The notes: generated by a model from the sequence alone, not told the origin. 64,000 bases of DNA from Actimicrobium antarcticum (GCF_039536745.1 NZ_BAAAZE010000002.1:1-64000), one strand, 5' to 3'; numbered from the stretch's first letter, positions 16,810-25,595 are shown. A program made the numbers and translations.

Positions 16810-17798
16810 GCCTGCACCTCATTCACCAACACTTCAATCTCACCCAAAAGCCGCATCACTTCGGCCTCGGCGCGCTGCCAATGCGGCGTGGCGGCATCAA
16901 TGGCAGCGGCACGCTTGGCAGCGAAATCTATCTTCCAAGCCTGCGGGCTTTCTTCGCGGGCATTCCACCACGCTTGCATCGGGGCGAATTCCTCGAATTG
17001 CAGCGGTGCGGTTTTGCTGTATTTCTTGCGACCTTCTGGCAGCGGCAATTCGTAGTGCCAAACGGTGTCGATCGGGCCGCCGCGCTCGGCACCGAAACCA
17101 GCCACCCGCAACTTACGCATGATGTATTGCAGAAACAGCAGCGCGGTTTCCGCCGTCTGCATGTCGGGTGGGAAGTTGGCATTGATGCCGGCCTCTTCTT
17201 CGCCACCAAAAGGCGGGTTGGTGAAGATGACGTCGACACGCTCGCTGTGGCCGATTTCGCTGACGCGCCGTTGCGGTGTGTTGCCGTAGGCGATCTGCGG
17301 TGCTTCGAGGCCGTGCAGTAGCAGGTTCATTTGTGCCAGCCTATATGGCAGCGGCTTTGCTTCTTGGCCATACAAGCTTGATCGTTGCAGGGCGCGACGC
17401 TGATCGGGCGTGCTCACTTGTGGCGCGATGTGATCGCAGACTTCCACTAGCTTGTTCGCGTCCCACTCTCGGGCGACAGCCTCGAAGGTATTGGCGGCGC
17501 TGATCGCCTTTTGCCTTTTCTCCAAGCGCTTCGCCTGTGCCTGGTAGATGCCGTTGTCCATCTTGTCGCGCGCGGCGATGCGCTTATTGCGCGCATCCTT
17601 CAGTGAAACGTCAGGGTACTTACCGAACCAGAGCAGGCGCTCGATACCCTCAAAACGGCAGCTCATGCGCCAGTACTTCGATCCGTCAGGATTCACAAGC
17701 AGGTATAAGCCGCCGCCATCGCCTGGCTTGTAAGGTTTTTCTTTCGGCTTTGCAGTTCGCGGCTGAATGTCGGTCAGCGGAATGGCGAGTTTCGGCAT
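16806..17798 (-). CDS. In-frame chimera: truncated P4-type integrase arm domain fused to a damaged HsdM
   Basis: A 330-residue hybrid, start taken at the ATG at 17798 ('MPKLAIPLTDIQPRTAKP'). Residues 1-~115 are the arm-binding and start of the core-binding region of a DUF4102 (P4-type) integrase ('YKPGDGGGLYLLVNPDGSKY', 'LLWFGKYPDVSLKDAR'). The recombinase catalytic domain is gone. Residues ~116-330 are type I methylase HsdM: 'SLYGQEAKPLPYRLAQMNLL' and motif IV 'VIFTNPPFGGEEEAG'. The HsdM N-terminus with the SAM-binding motif is missing. There also appears to be an internal gap between 'LQYIMRKL' and 'IDTVWHYELPLPEGRKKY', where HsdM proteins normally have several dozen more residues. Methylation and integration activity are both unlikely, yet the frame is intact from end to end. 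It heads the operon next to the tRNA-Met attachment site. Confidence 0.8.
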   Translation of the reverse strand: MPKLAIPLTDIQPRTAKPKEKPYKPGDGGGLYLLVNPDGSKYWRMSCRFEGIERLLWFGKYPDVSLKDARNKRIAARDKMDNGIYQAQAKRLEKRQKAISAANTFEAVAREWDANKLVEVCDHIAPQVSTPDQRRALQRSSLYGQEAKPLPYRLAQMNLLLHGLEAPQIAYGNTPQRRVSEIGHSERVDVIFTNPPFGGEEEAGINANFPPDMQTAETALLFLQYIMRKLRVAGFGAERGGPIDTVWHYELPLPEGRKKYSKTAPLQFEEFAPMQAWWNAREESPQAWKIDFAAKRAAAIDAATPHWQRAEAEVMRLLGEIEVLVNEVQA

Positions 17799-17892
17799 TT
17801 TGCGGGTACCGTTTTTGTGGGTATGAATTGATACCCGCAAATGTACCCGTTAAAACTTTGGCTGTACATGGACGCTAAAGTACGGCAATAAA

Positions 17893-17930
17893 CAAAAAAC
17901 CCGCATCAGCACTAGGCTTTTGCGGGTTTT
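17893..17930 (-). terminator. Terminator downstream of tRNA-Met
   Basis: AAAACCCGCA (17896-17905 region) pairs with TGCGGGTTTT (17921-17930). On the minus strand the stem is followed by a T-run (TTTTTTGTTT). It lies ~35 bp past the tRNA 3' end, and the reverse orientation is also T-rich, so it may work both ways. Confidence 0.8.
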
Positions 17931-17963
17931 ATGTACGTCTTTGGACGTCTTCAAACGTGTTCT

Positions 17964-18040
17964 TGGTGGTGATAGGTGGATTTGAACCACCGACCCCAGC
18001 ATTATGAGTGCTGTGCTCTAACCAACTGAGCTATATCACC
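17964..18040 (-). tRNA. tRNA-Met (anticodon CAU), probable island attachment site
   Basis: A 77-nt cloverleaf on the minus strand. The acceptor GGTGATA (18040-18034) pairs with TATCACC, then A and an encoded CCA at 17966-17964. The D-arm has 'GCTCAGTTGGTTAGAGC', the anticodon arm is CAGCA-CTCATAA-TGCTG, and the T-arm has GGTTCAAATC. The CAU anticodon and overall sequence fit elongator Met; a tRNA-Ile2 (lysidine-modified CAU) is less likely. The 3' end faces the integrase fragment, the normal geometry for a P4-type integration site. It follows miaA by 48 bp on the same strand. Confidence 0.93.
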
Positions 18041-18088
18041 AAACAGCCCGAGAGTATCGTGTTTCCGGCTTTTGCTGTCAAGGCTAAA

Positions 18089-19048
18089 TTAGGTTTGCAG
18101 GGCAATTTCGATGGTGTCGAGGACCAGCGCGCTGGCTGCCGGGTCCAGGCAGTCGATCACATGCCGTTCCGGGATCGCGCGCAGCCAGGTCAATTGGCGC
18201 TTGGCCAGCTGGCGGGTGGCGGCGAGACCTTTCTCGCGCAGGGTGGCGAGGTCGTGCTGGCCGTCGAGGTAGTCCCAGGTCTGGCGGTAGCCGACGCAGC
18301 GCATCGATGGCAGGCCGAGGTGCAGGTCGCCGCGCTGGCGCAGGGCGATGACTTCGTCGATCAGGTTGGGCCTGATGGACGGGTCCAGCATGGCATCGAA
18401 GCGGGTGGCGATGCGCTGGTGCAGCACGCTGCGGTCGGACGGCTCCAGACCGATCTGTAGCAAGCTGAAGGGCAGGTCGACCGGCGCGGCTTTGGCCAGC
18501 AGGTTCGACATTGGCTGGCCGGTGAGCTGGTGGATTTCCAGCGCGCGCTGGATGCGCTGGGCGTCGTTCGGTTTGAGGCGGGCGGCGGTGTCGGGGTCGA
18601 TCCGTGCCAGCTTGGCATGCATCGCCGGCGAGCCGATCAGCGCGGCTTCGGCGTCCAGCGCGGCACGTACTTGCGGGTCGGCTTCGGGTAGCGTGTCGAG
18701 GCCGTCGCGCAGTGCCTTGAAGTACAGCATGGTGCCGCCGACCAGCAGCGGCAGCTTGCCGCGCGCAATGATCTGGTCGACCAGTTGCAGCGTGGTGGCG
18801 CGAAATTGCATGGCCGAATACGACTCGGCCGGATCGAGGATGTCGATCAGGTGATGCGGCGCGGCGGCGCGTTCGGCAGCGGTGGGCTTGGCGGTGCCGA
18901 TGTCCATGCCGCGATACACCAGTGCCGAATCAACCGAGATGATTTCTGACGGGATGGCGCGTGCGATGGCGAGAGCCGCGGCGGTTTTGCCGGACGCAGT
19001 GGGGCCCATGATGGCGATGGCCAGCGGCTTGCGCGGCAGGATACTCAT
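18089..19048 (-). CDS. miaA: tRNA dimethylallyltransferase MiaA
   Basis: A 319-residue enzyme that adds a dimethylallyl group to N6 of A37 in tRNAs reading UNN codons. Start at the ATG at 19048 ('MSILPRKPLAIAIMGPTASG'), 13 bp after the mutL stop; the longer frame to 19180 would overlap mutL. Visible motifs are the P-loop 'GPTASGKT', 'ISVDSALVYRGMDIGTAKP', 'PHHLIDILDP' and 'VGGTMLYFKAL', all standard for MiaA. mutL-miaA is a widespread gene pair. Length is normal. Confidence 0.97.
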   Translation of the reverse strand: MSILPRKPLAIAIMGPTASGKTAAALAIARAIPSEIISVDSALVYRGMDIGTAKPTAAERAAAPHHLIDILDPAESYSAMQFRATTLQLVDQIIARGKLPLLVGGTMLYFKALRDGLDTLPEADPQVRAALDAEAALIGSPAMHAKLARIDPDTAARLKPNDAQRIQRALEIHQLTGQPMSNLLAKAAPVDLPFSLLQIGLEPSDRSVLHQRIATRFDAMLDPSIRPNLIDEVIALRQRGDLHLGLPSMRCVGYRQTWDYLDGQHDLATLREKGLAATRQLAKRQLTWLRAIPERHVIDCLDPAASALVLDTIEIALQT

Positions 19049-19061
19049 GCGCTCGCCGGCA

Positions 19062-20924
19062 TCATTGACCGCGCAGGAAAAGGCGGTCCAGATCGGCCAG
19101 CGCCAGTTGCACCCAGGTCGGTCGACCGTGATTGCACTGGTCGGCGCGTTCGGTGGCTTCCATCTGGCGCAGCAGCGCATTCATTTCCGGCAGGCTCAGG
19201 ATGCGGTTCGCCCGCACGGCGGTGTGGCAGGCCAGCGTGCCGAGCAATTCGTTGCGCCGCTCCACCAGCACGCGCGAGCCGCCGTATTCGCGCACGTCGC
19301 GCAGGACATCGCGCGCCAGCGACTGGGCATCGGCGTTCTTGAGCAAGGCGGGAATGGCACGCACGGCCAGCGTGGTCGGTGACAGGGCGGCGATGTCGAA
19401 GCCGAGCGCGGCCAGCGTGGCCTGATTCTCGGCTGCGGTGCCAACTTCGATGGCGTCGGCGTGGAAGGTCACCGGAATCAGCAGCGATTGCAGCGCGACG
19501 GCATCGCTGTCGAGCGCGGTCTTGAATTGTTCGTACAGGATGCGCTCGTGCGCGGCGTGCATGTCGACCAGCACCAGTCCGGCCAGGTTCTGCGCGAGGA
19601 TGTAAATGCCCTGCAACTGGGCCAGCGCAAAGCCGAGCGGGAACTCGGCACCCTGCGTCGCCGTCGCCGGCTGCCCGGAAAACTGCGGCACTTGCGCGGC
19701 TCCCGTAGCGAGCCCCGATTGCCATTGGCTGCCAACCGCGACTTGCTCGAAGGCTTCATTGCTATCGCCAAACAGCGCGCCATACGCGGTCGTATTTTGC
19801 GCCACGCCACCGCCGAGCTGTTGCCCGAAGCCGGCCTGTTGCGTGTACGGCTTGCTGTGCCACGGCATGGCACCGGCCGGTTGCGGTGCCGGTACCTGCC
19901 CATCGGCCGTGGCCGAGGTCTGCGACAGCGCGCGCGTGACGGCATGGAAAACGAACTGATGGACCGCCCGGCTATCCCGAAAACGCACTTCGATTTTGGA
20001 CGGGTGGACATTCACATCGACCAGCGCCGGGTCGAGATCCAGCGCCAGCACATACGATGGATAGCGGTCGCCATGCAGCACATCCTGATAGGCCGAGCGC
20101 ACCGCATGCGTGAGCAGCTTGTCGCGCACGTAGCGGCCATTGACGTAAAAATACTGCGCATCGGCGCGGCCGCGTGAGGCGGTCGGCAAACCGGCATAGC
20201 CATGCAGGCGCAATGGTCCGGCCTGTTCGTCCAGCGCCAGCCGCGCGGCACTGAAATCCGTGCCGAGGATTTGCGCACTGCGCTTGTCCATGTCGGCCAG
20301 ATTCCAGTGGTCGATGGTCTTGCCGTTGTGTGTCAATGAAAACGTCACGTCCGGGCGCGATAGCGCGATGCGTCGCACGACCTCGGCGCAATGGCCGTAT
20401 TCGGTCTGGTCCGACTTGAGGAATTTACGGCGGGCCGGAGTGTTGTAGTACAGGTCGAGCACTTCGATGGTGGTGCCGGTTGCGCCCGATGACGGTACCG
20501 GGCTGGACTGCAGTGCGCCCATTTCCCAGGCATGCGCGGCGCTGGCGGTGCGGGTGATCAGCGTGAGTTGCGCCACCGAGGCAATCGAGGCCAGTGCCTC
20601 GCCGCGAAAGCCGAGCGTGGCGACGTTTTCCAGATCGCTCAGCGAGCCGATTTTCGAGGTGGCATGGCGTGCCAGCGCAAGCGGGATTTGCTCGACCGGA
20701 ATGCCGCGGCCGTTGTCGGTGATGGCGATGCGTTTGATGCCACCCTGTTCGAGGCGGATGCTGATCTGCGTGGCACCGGCATCGAGCGCGTTCTCCAGCA
20801 ATTCCTTGACTACGGCCGAGGGACGCTCGACCACTTCTCCGGCGGCGATCTGGGAGATCAGCTGGTCGGGCAGGGCGGCAATGGCGCGTGGGGCAGCGGC
20901 GGTATCTGGAGCGGTTGGATTCAT
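19062..20924 (-). CDS. mutL: DNA mismatch repair protein MutL
   Basis: A 620-residue MutL, the GHKL ATPase that links MutS mismatch recognition to strand incision. The N-terminal ATPase shows 'LLENALDAGATQISI', 'ITDNGRGIP' and 'GFRGEALASIASV'. The middle is a low-complexity linker (~residues 335-425). The C-terminal domain has 'DMHAAHERILYE' near 450 and 'CNHGRP', matching the metal-dependent endonuclease motifs found in MutL proteins of bacteria without MutH. So this MutL probably nicks DNA itself. It starts the mutL-miaA operon, and the start ATG follows a 230-bp spacer shared with the divergent dedA gene. Confidence 0.97.
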   Translation of the reverse strand: MNPTAPDTAAAPRAIAALPDQLISQIAAGEVVERPSAVVKELLENALDAGATQISIRLEQGGIKRIAITDNGRGIPVEQIPLALARHATSKIGSLSDLENVATLGFRGEALASIASVAQLTLITRTASAAHAWEMGALQSSPVPSSGATGTTIEVLDLYYNTPARRKFLKSDQTEYGHCAEVVRRIALSRPDVTFSLTHNGKTIDHWNLADMDKRSAQILGTDFSAARLALDEQAGPLRLHGYAGLPTASRGRADAQYFYVNGRYVRDKLLTHAVRSAYQDVLHGDRYPSYVLALDLDPALVDVNVHPSKIEVRFRDSRAVHQFVFHAVTRALSQTSATADGQVPAPQPAGAMPWHSKPYTQQAGFGQQLGGGVAQNTTAYGALFGDSNEAFEQVAVGSQWQSGLATGAAQVPQFSGQPATATQGAEFPLGFALAQLQGIYILAQNLAGLVLVDMHAAHERILYEQFKTALDSDAVALQSLLIPVTFHADAIEVGTAAENQATLAALGFDIAALSPTTLAVRAIPALLKNADAQSLARDVLRDVREYGGSRVLVERRNELLGTLACHTAVRANRILSLPEMNALLRQMEATERADQCNHGRPTWVQLALADLDRLFLRGQ

Positions 20925-21158
20925 CGGCGGATTATACCGTTGCGTCCCGGTGCAAACGAGGCCGCAGAAAGCGTGTCACTCGCGGTCTGCGCAACATCTT
21001 GTGCGCCAGAATGCGGTAGCTGTAAATAGGTTCGAACGCTGGTTATCGGCACAGGTCAAGGCGATTGCCAGTCGCGCTTGAGTGGTGGTGTATGATTTCG
21101 CCGCACTTAGCAAGCACCGCTACAACCAACACCCCCCGTCAGACTCACCAGGAAAATT

Positions 21159-21812
21159 ATGGATTTCATGCAACTGCTCGACATGGTCATGCATGTGGAC
21201 AAATACCTTGGCACCTTCATCGCGGAATACGGCACGCTGGTCTACGCGGTGCTATTCGGGATTATCTTCGGCGAGACCGGATTGATCGTGTTGCCGTTTT
21301 TGCCGGGCGACACCTTGCTGTTCATCGCCGGTGCATTCAGTGCCGAAGGACAGATCAATCTGCTGGTGCTCAATGTGCTGCTGATCATTGCCGCGGTGGC
21401 GGGCAATACCGTGAATTATTTTGTGGGACGCGCCATCGGACAAAAGGTTTTTACGCACAATTACCGCTGGCTGGATCAGGCAGCGCTGAAACGTACCCAT
21501 GCCTTCTATGAAAAACACGGTGGCAAAACCATCGTGCTGTCGCGTTTCGTACCGATCGTGCGGACCTTCGCGCCGTTCGTGGCCGGTGTGTCGGAGATGC
21601 GCTTTACCACCTTCCAGTTTTACAACATTACTGGCGCGGTATTGTGGGTTGGCGGCCTGACCGTGGCGGGCTACTTCTTCGGCAATATCCCGGTCATCCG
21701 CGATCACCTGAGCGCAATCGTGCTGGTCGGTGTCGGCGCTGCCGTGGTGCCAGTGGTCCTGGCCGGATTGTGGAAATTCTACAAAAAAATCACTGGCGTC
21801 AAAACGGTCTGA
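21159..21812 (+). CDS. DedA-family membrane protein
   Basis: A 217-residue inner-membrane protein of the DedA/VTT family, with about five hydrophobic segments. Typical motifs are 'FGIIFGETGLIVLPFLPGD', 'GNTVNYFVGRAIG' and 'KTIVLSRFVPIVRTFAPFVA' followed by 'GVSEMRFTTFQFYN'. DedA proteins are linked to proton-motive-force homeostasis and lipid carrier (undecaprenyl phosphate) or phospholipid flipping. The Arg in 'SRFVPIVRTF' and the acidic residue in 'FGET' are conserved functional positions. It stands alone, divergent from mutL, with a stem-loop after its stop. Confidence 0.92.
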   Translation: MDFMQLLDMVMHVDKYLGTFIAEYGTLVYAVLFGIIFGETGLIVLPFLPGDTLLFIAGAFSAEGQINLLVLNVLLIIAAVAGNTVNYFVGRAIGQKVFTHNYRWLDQAALKRTHAFYEKHGGKTIVLSRFVPIVRTFAPFVAGVSEMRFTTFQFYNITGAVLWVGGLTVAGYFFGNIPVIRDHLSAIVLVGVGAAVVPVVLAGLWKFYKKITGVKTV

Positions 21813-21821
21813 CCGGTTGAA

Positions 21822-21851
21822 TCGGCACTGGCGGGAGATTGCCAGTGCCGA
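21822..21851 (+). terminator. Stem-loop after dedA
   Basis: A perfect 11-bp stem TCGGCACTGGC / GCCAGTGCCGA with an 8-nt loop lies 10 bp past the dedA stop and ~56 bp before the convergent chemoreceptor stop. The following sequence has only a short TTTT, so termination strength is uncertain. Confidence 0.6.
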
Positions 21852-21907
21852 CGACTCGGTGTTTTGCTGTATTGGTCAAGTCGCTTGCAACGCCTTTTGA
21901 AACTCTT

Positions 21908-23641
21908 TTAAAACTCTTCCCAGTCCGAATTGTCCGTGCCGGTTTTTGCGGTTCCTGGCAATGCGCGTGTCGTCGATGTCGCTGGCTTGGCGATGATTGG
22001 AGCGCGTCGCGCAGTCATCGTTCTTTGTGGTGCCGATTGCCGCACCGGTGTCGTCAGACGCTGTGCAGTCCCGCCTGCAACCTGAAAGATGCCGACCACG
22101 CTCGATAGCGCCCCGGCCTGATCCTGCAGGCTTTGCGCCGCCGCTGCAGCCTGTTCCACCAGTGCCGCATTTTGCTGGGTCACTTCATCCATTTGCGTAA
22201 TCGCCTGATTGATCTGCTCGATGCCGGCGGTTTGTTCCTGGCTGGCCGAAGTGATTTCGCCCATGATATCGGTGACGCGTTTGACGCTGTTGACGATCTC
22301 GATCATGGTGTGGCCCGCTTCATCCACCAGCTTCGAGCCGCTATCGACTTTGTCGACCGAGTCGGCGATGAGGATCTTGATTTCCTTGGCGGCCGCGGCA
22401 GAGCGTTGGGCCAGGCTGCGTACTTCCGACGCAACCACGGCAAAGCCGCGGCCCTGTTCACCGGCGCGCGCCGCTTCGACCGCTGCGTTCAAGGCCAGGA
22501 TATTGGTCTGGAAGGCGATGCCATCGATGACGCTGATGATGTCGGTAATTTTTTTGGCGGATTCATTGATCGAGCCCATCGTCTCGACTACTTGTGACAC
22601 CACCGCGCCGCCCTTGACGGCCACCTCGGAGGCCGATTTGGCGAGGATGTTGGCTTGCCGCGCATTGTCGGCATTCTGCTTGACGGTGGCGGTCAGCTCT
22701 TCCATCGACGAGGCAGTTTCTTCGAGCGAACTGGCTTGCTGTTCGGTGCGCGACGACAGGTCCAGATTGCCACTGGCGATCTCGGCTGATGCAGTGGCGA
22801 TGGTGTCGGTCCCCATGCGCACCTGGCCCACGATATTGGCGAGGTTGTCACGCATCTGGTTCATCGAATAGATCAGACTGGAGGTGTCGTTGGGTCGCAC
22901 CAGCACGGCGACGGTCAGATCACCGCCGGCAATTTTGTTGGCGATCTCGGCGGCATACGTTGGCTCGCCGCCGAGTTGTTGTGCCAGCGAGCGGGAAATC
23001 AACAGCGCAGCGGCCAAGCCGATCAGCAGTGCGACCGACGCCAGCGAAATCATCAGGATGCGTGCGCTGGCATACTGGTCTTCGGCAGATTGCATGTCGC
23101 GCGCATTCTGTTGTTCTTCGAATTTAACCAGTGCAGTGATGCCGTCAGTCCATTGTCTTTGTATTGGCCGTAATTCCTTGACGAGTACGGTAGTGGCCTC
23201 GGCCGATTTATTCTGCAAGCCCAGTTCGGTGGCTTTGGCGATCAGCGGCAGCGCAGCGGTTTCTGATTCCTTGATTTTTGCCAGCAGCGTTTTTTGTTCG
23301 GCCCTGGGTTGACCGGATGCTGCCAACATATTGTTGAGTTCGGTTTCGGCAGCGACATAGCTTGTCAGATTGGTCTTGAGACGGTCGAGTTCCGCCTGCA
23401 TCTCGCTGGTCTCGGTCATCAATGCCAGGTTGCGTACGGCAATCATGCGGTCATACACAGTAATACGCATAGTCAGTACCTGCTGGGTTTCGACGTTATT
23501 GACGTTGACGATGTTATGCAACCTTGCCTGGATTTGTCCCATCCGGTTCAAACCAATAACCGTGACGAGCAAAAGCAACGCCAGCAGCAAGGAGAAACCG
23601 ATTTTGAGGCGGTTTCTGACGGTCATGTTTGATAACTTCAT
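21908..23641 (-). CDS. Methyl-accepting chemotaxis protein (4HB type)
   Basis: A 577-residue chemoreceptor. Start at the ATG at 23641 ('MKLSNMTVRNRLKIGF'), preceded by GGAAACGACAA; upstream ATGs at 23695 and 23683 lack this support. Layout: TM helix ~12-32, periplasmic four-helix-bundle domain (~35-190), second TM ('ILMISLASVALLIGLAAALL'), HAMP (~215-265), and a signalling domain with the hairpin tip 'IDGIAFQTNILALNAAVEAA'. A long flexible tail ends 'DNSDWEEF', an xWxxF-type tether for the CheR methyltransferase. The ligand is not predictable from sequence. No che genes are nearby. Confidence 0.95.
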   Translation of the reverse strand: MKLSNMTVRNRLKIGFSLLLALLLLVTVIGLNRMGQIQARLHNIVNVNNVETQQVLTMRITVYDRMIAVRNLALMTETSEMQAELDRLKTNLTSYVAAETELNNMLAASGQPRAEQKTLLAKIKESETAALPLIAKATELGLQNKSAEATTVLVKELRPIQRQWTDGITALVKFEEQQNARDMQSAEDQYASARILMISLASVALLIGLAAALLISRSLAQQLGGEPTYAAEIANKIAGGDLTVAVLVRPNDTSSLIYSMNQMRDNLANIVGQVRMGTDTIATASAEIASGNLDLSSRTEQQASSLEETASSMEELTATVKQNADNARQANILAKSASEVAVKGGAVVSQVVETMGSINESAKKITDIISVIDGIAFQTNILALNAAVEAARAGEQGRGFAVVASEVRSLAQRSAAAAKEIKILIADSVDKVDSGSKLVDEAGHTMIEIVNSVKRVTDIMGEITSASQEQTAGIEQINQAITQMDEVTQQNAALVEQAAAAAQSLQDQAGALSSVVGIFQVAGGTAQRLTTPVRQSAPQRTMTARRAPIIAKPATSTTRALPGTAKTGTDNSDWEEF

Positions 23642-23736
23642 TTGTCGTTTCCTTAAAATTAGTCGGTTGTTCAGACCATGCATTGCATGCAGCAAACAAC
23701 GTTGTCGAACCGTGATGCAGGATCCCGCGTCACAAC

Positions 23737-25107
23737 TCAGGTCATGCGGTTTTTGGATAACGGCGGATTCCTGGCGAAGTATTTGCGGATGCCCTTGAGG
23801 ACCGCAATCGCCATCTGGTCCTGATAGGCATCGTCAGTCAATTTGGCTTCTTCTTCAGGATTCGAGATGAAGGCGGTTTCAATCAGGATGCTGGGGATGT
23901 CCGGTGCTTTCAGTACCGCAAAACCGGCCTGTTCGACCGCGCCTTTGTGCAGACGGTTGATGCCGCCAATCTCGCCGAGTACAGCCTTGGCCAGCTTCAT
24001 GCTGTCGCTGATCTGGGCGGTCGTCGACAGGTCCAGCAACACGCTGGCCAGTTGCCTGTCGTGATTCTTGATATTGACGCCGCCGATCAGGTCGGCCGCG
24101 TTTTCCTTGTTGGCCAGCCAGCGTGCCGCCGTCGACGACGCGCCTTTTTCTGACAGCGCAAAGACCGATGAGCCGCGTGCCGTCGGCTCGACAAAGGCAT
24201 CGGCATGGATCGATACGAACAGGTCGGCCTGCACCTTGCGGGCCTTCTCGACACGCATGTGCAGCGGCACAAAAAAGTCACCGTCGCGTGTGAGCATCAC
24301 GCGCATGTTCGGTTGCTCTTCGATCTTGGCCTTGAGGCGTTTGGCGATGGCCAGCACCACGTCTTTTTCGCGGCTGCCGCCACGGCCGATGGCACCGGGG
24401 TCTTCACCACCGTGGCCGGGGTCGAGCGCGATGGTCAACAGGCGCGTCAGGGCCGGAATTTTTTCTTCGCGCGGTTCGAGTCGCGCTACTTTTGGATCGA
24501 GATATTTCAGTAGCGGATCGGGTTTGGGTTCCAGCTTCGGCGCTGGTCTGAGCTCGGCCTGCGGAGCAAGCGGTGTCGGATCAAATTTCTGGTCACGTGA
24601 CCATTCGCCTTTTTCGATCAGTGCCGCGATCGGATCGAGCTCTTTGGCCGGATACAGATCGAACACCAGCCGATGCTGGTAGTCGCCTACCGGTGCCAGC
24701 GTGAAGACTTGCGGCGTGATTTCTTCTTTCAGATCGAATACCAGGCGCACCACGTTGGGCCGGTTCTGTCCGACCCGGACCTGCCGGATGTACGGATCAT
24801 TCGACTGGATCTTGGCGACCAGGCCCTTCAGCGTGGCACTGAGTTCGAGCCCTTCGATGTCGACCACCAGCCGCTCGGGGTCTTTCACGACGAAGTGGGT
24901 GGCCTTCAGGTTGCTATCGTTTTCGAGCGTAACGCGGGTGTAGTCTGCGGCGGGCCAGACCCGCACTGCAAGAATTTGCGCGGCGTGCGCAACGCCCGTC
25001 GCAAATACCGACAGCAGCAACGTGCCGCCAGCTTTCAGGACGGTGCGGCGCGTCTTGCCGGAGACTGCAGTCAGAGATTTGGTGCGAATTTGAGACGGTC
25101 GAGACAT
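23737..25107 (-). CDS. amiC: N-acetylmuramoyl-L-alanine amidase AmiC
   Basis: A 456-residue periplasmic amidase that cleaves septal peptidoglycan to let daughter cells separate. The N-terminus has a twin-arginine signal ('KTRRTVLKAGG' plus a hydrophobic stretch ending 'GVAHA'), as expected for Tat-exported AmiC. An AMIN septal-targeting domain follows (~45-150). The C-terminal Amidase_3 domain shows the zinc ligands in 'ALDPGHGGEDPGA', 'SREKDVVL' and 'SIHADAF', with the catalytic Glu in 'ILIETAFISNPEEE'. It overlaps tsaE by 37 bp, a common amiC-tsaE order in betaproteobacteria. Confidence 0.96.
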   Translation of the reverse strand: MSRPSQIRTKSLTAVSGKTRRTVLKAGGTLLLSVFATGVAHAAQILAVRVWPAADYTRVTLENDSNLKATHFVVKDPERLVVDIEGLELSATLKGLVAKIQSNDPYIRQVRVGQNRPNVVRLVFDLKEEITPQVFTLAPVGDYQHRLVFDLYPAKELDPIAALIEKGEWSRDQKFDPTPLAPQAELRPAPKLEPKPDPLLKYLDPKVARLEPREEKIPALTRLLTIALDPGHGGEDPGAIGRGGSREKDVVLAIAKRLKAKIEEQPNMRVMLTRDGDFFVPLHMRVEKARKVQADLFVSIHADAFVEPTARGSSVFALSEKGASSTAARWLANKENAADLIGGVNIKNHDRQLASVLLDLSTTAQISDSMKLAKAVLGEIGGINRLHKGAVEQAGFAVLKAPDIPSILIETAFISNPEEEAKLTDDAYQDQMAIAVLKGIRKYFARNPPLSKNRMT

Positions 25108-25556
25108 TGATAACCCTGGTCGGAATGCGCGGACAATTCTACATCACGACCTGTTCCTGTTACCGTCAAAAAAACATCGATGTCTGCCGCTGGCAGTACC
25201 CCATCGGCCTTCTCGGGCCACTCGACGATGCAGATGTTGTTGGAGTTGAAATACTCCCGGAATCCCGCATCCAGAAAGTCATCGGCACTGATCATCCGGT
25301 ACAGATCAAAGTGGAGCACCTCCACTGCTCGATCCTGCAATGCAATCGTGTACGGCTCGACCAGTGTGTAGGTGGGACTTTTGACATGGCCGGTATGTCC
25401 GGCTGCATGCAGCAAAGCGCGGGTCAGTGCGGTTTTGCCGGCACCGAGGTCGCCGTGCAGGTATATCGTCAGACCAGGTGCCAGTGCGCGCGCCAGAGAG
25501 GCGCCCAGTGCGATGGTGCCGGCTTCGTCGTGCAGGTGCGTTGTAAAGTGCTGCAT
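25071..25556 (-). CDS. tsaE: tRNA threonylcarbamoyladenosine ATPase TsaE
   Basis: A 161-residue P-loop ATPase needed with TsaB, TsaC and TsaD for t6A37 synthesis in ANN-decoding tRNAs. Motifs: Walker A 'LHGDLGAGKTALTRAL', 'VKSPTYTLVEPY', 'VLHFDLYRM' and 'ICIVEWPEKADGVLP'. It is the first gene of a minus-strand pair, running 37 bp into amiC. It is divergent from queG, with only 39 bp between starts. The partner tsaD lies in the same window at 40449-41492. Confidence 0.96.
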   Translation of the reverse strand: MQHFTTHLHDEAGTIALGASLARALAPGLTIYLHGDLGAGKTALTRALLHAAGHTGHVKSPTYTLVEPYTIALQDRAVEVLHFDLYRMISADDFLDAGFREYFNSNNICIVEWPEKADGVLPAADIDVFLTVTGTGRDVELSAHSDQGYQCLDRLKFAPNL

Positions 25557-25595
25557 CTCGTAAAATACCTTTCCATTTTCCTTGTGACTGGCCTC

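Noticed and set aside
25107..25595. N-terminal extension of QueG
   Set aside because: It is antisense to tsaE. QueG family length and motifs fit the ATG at 25596.
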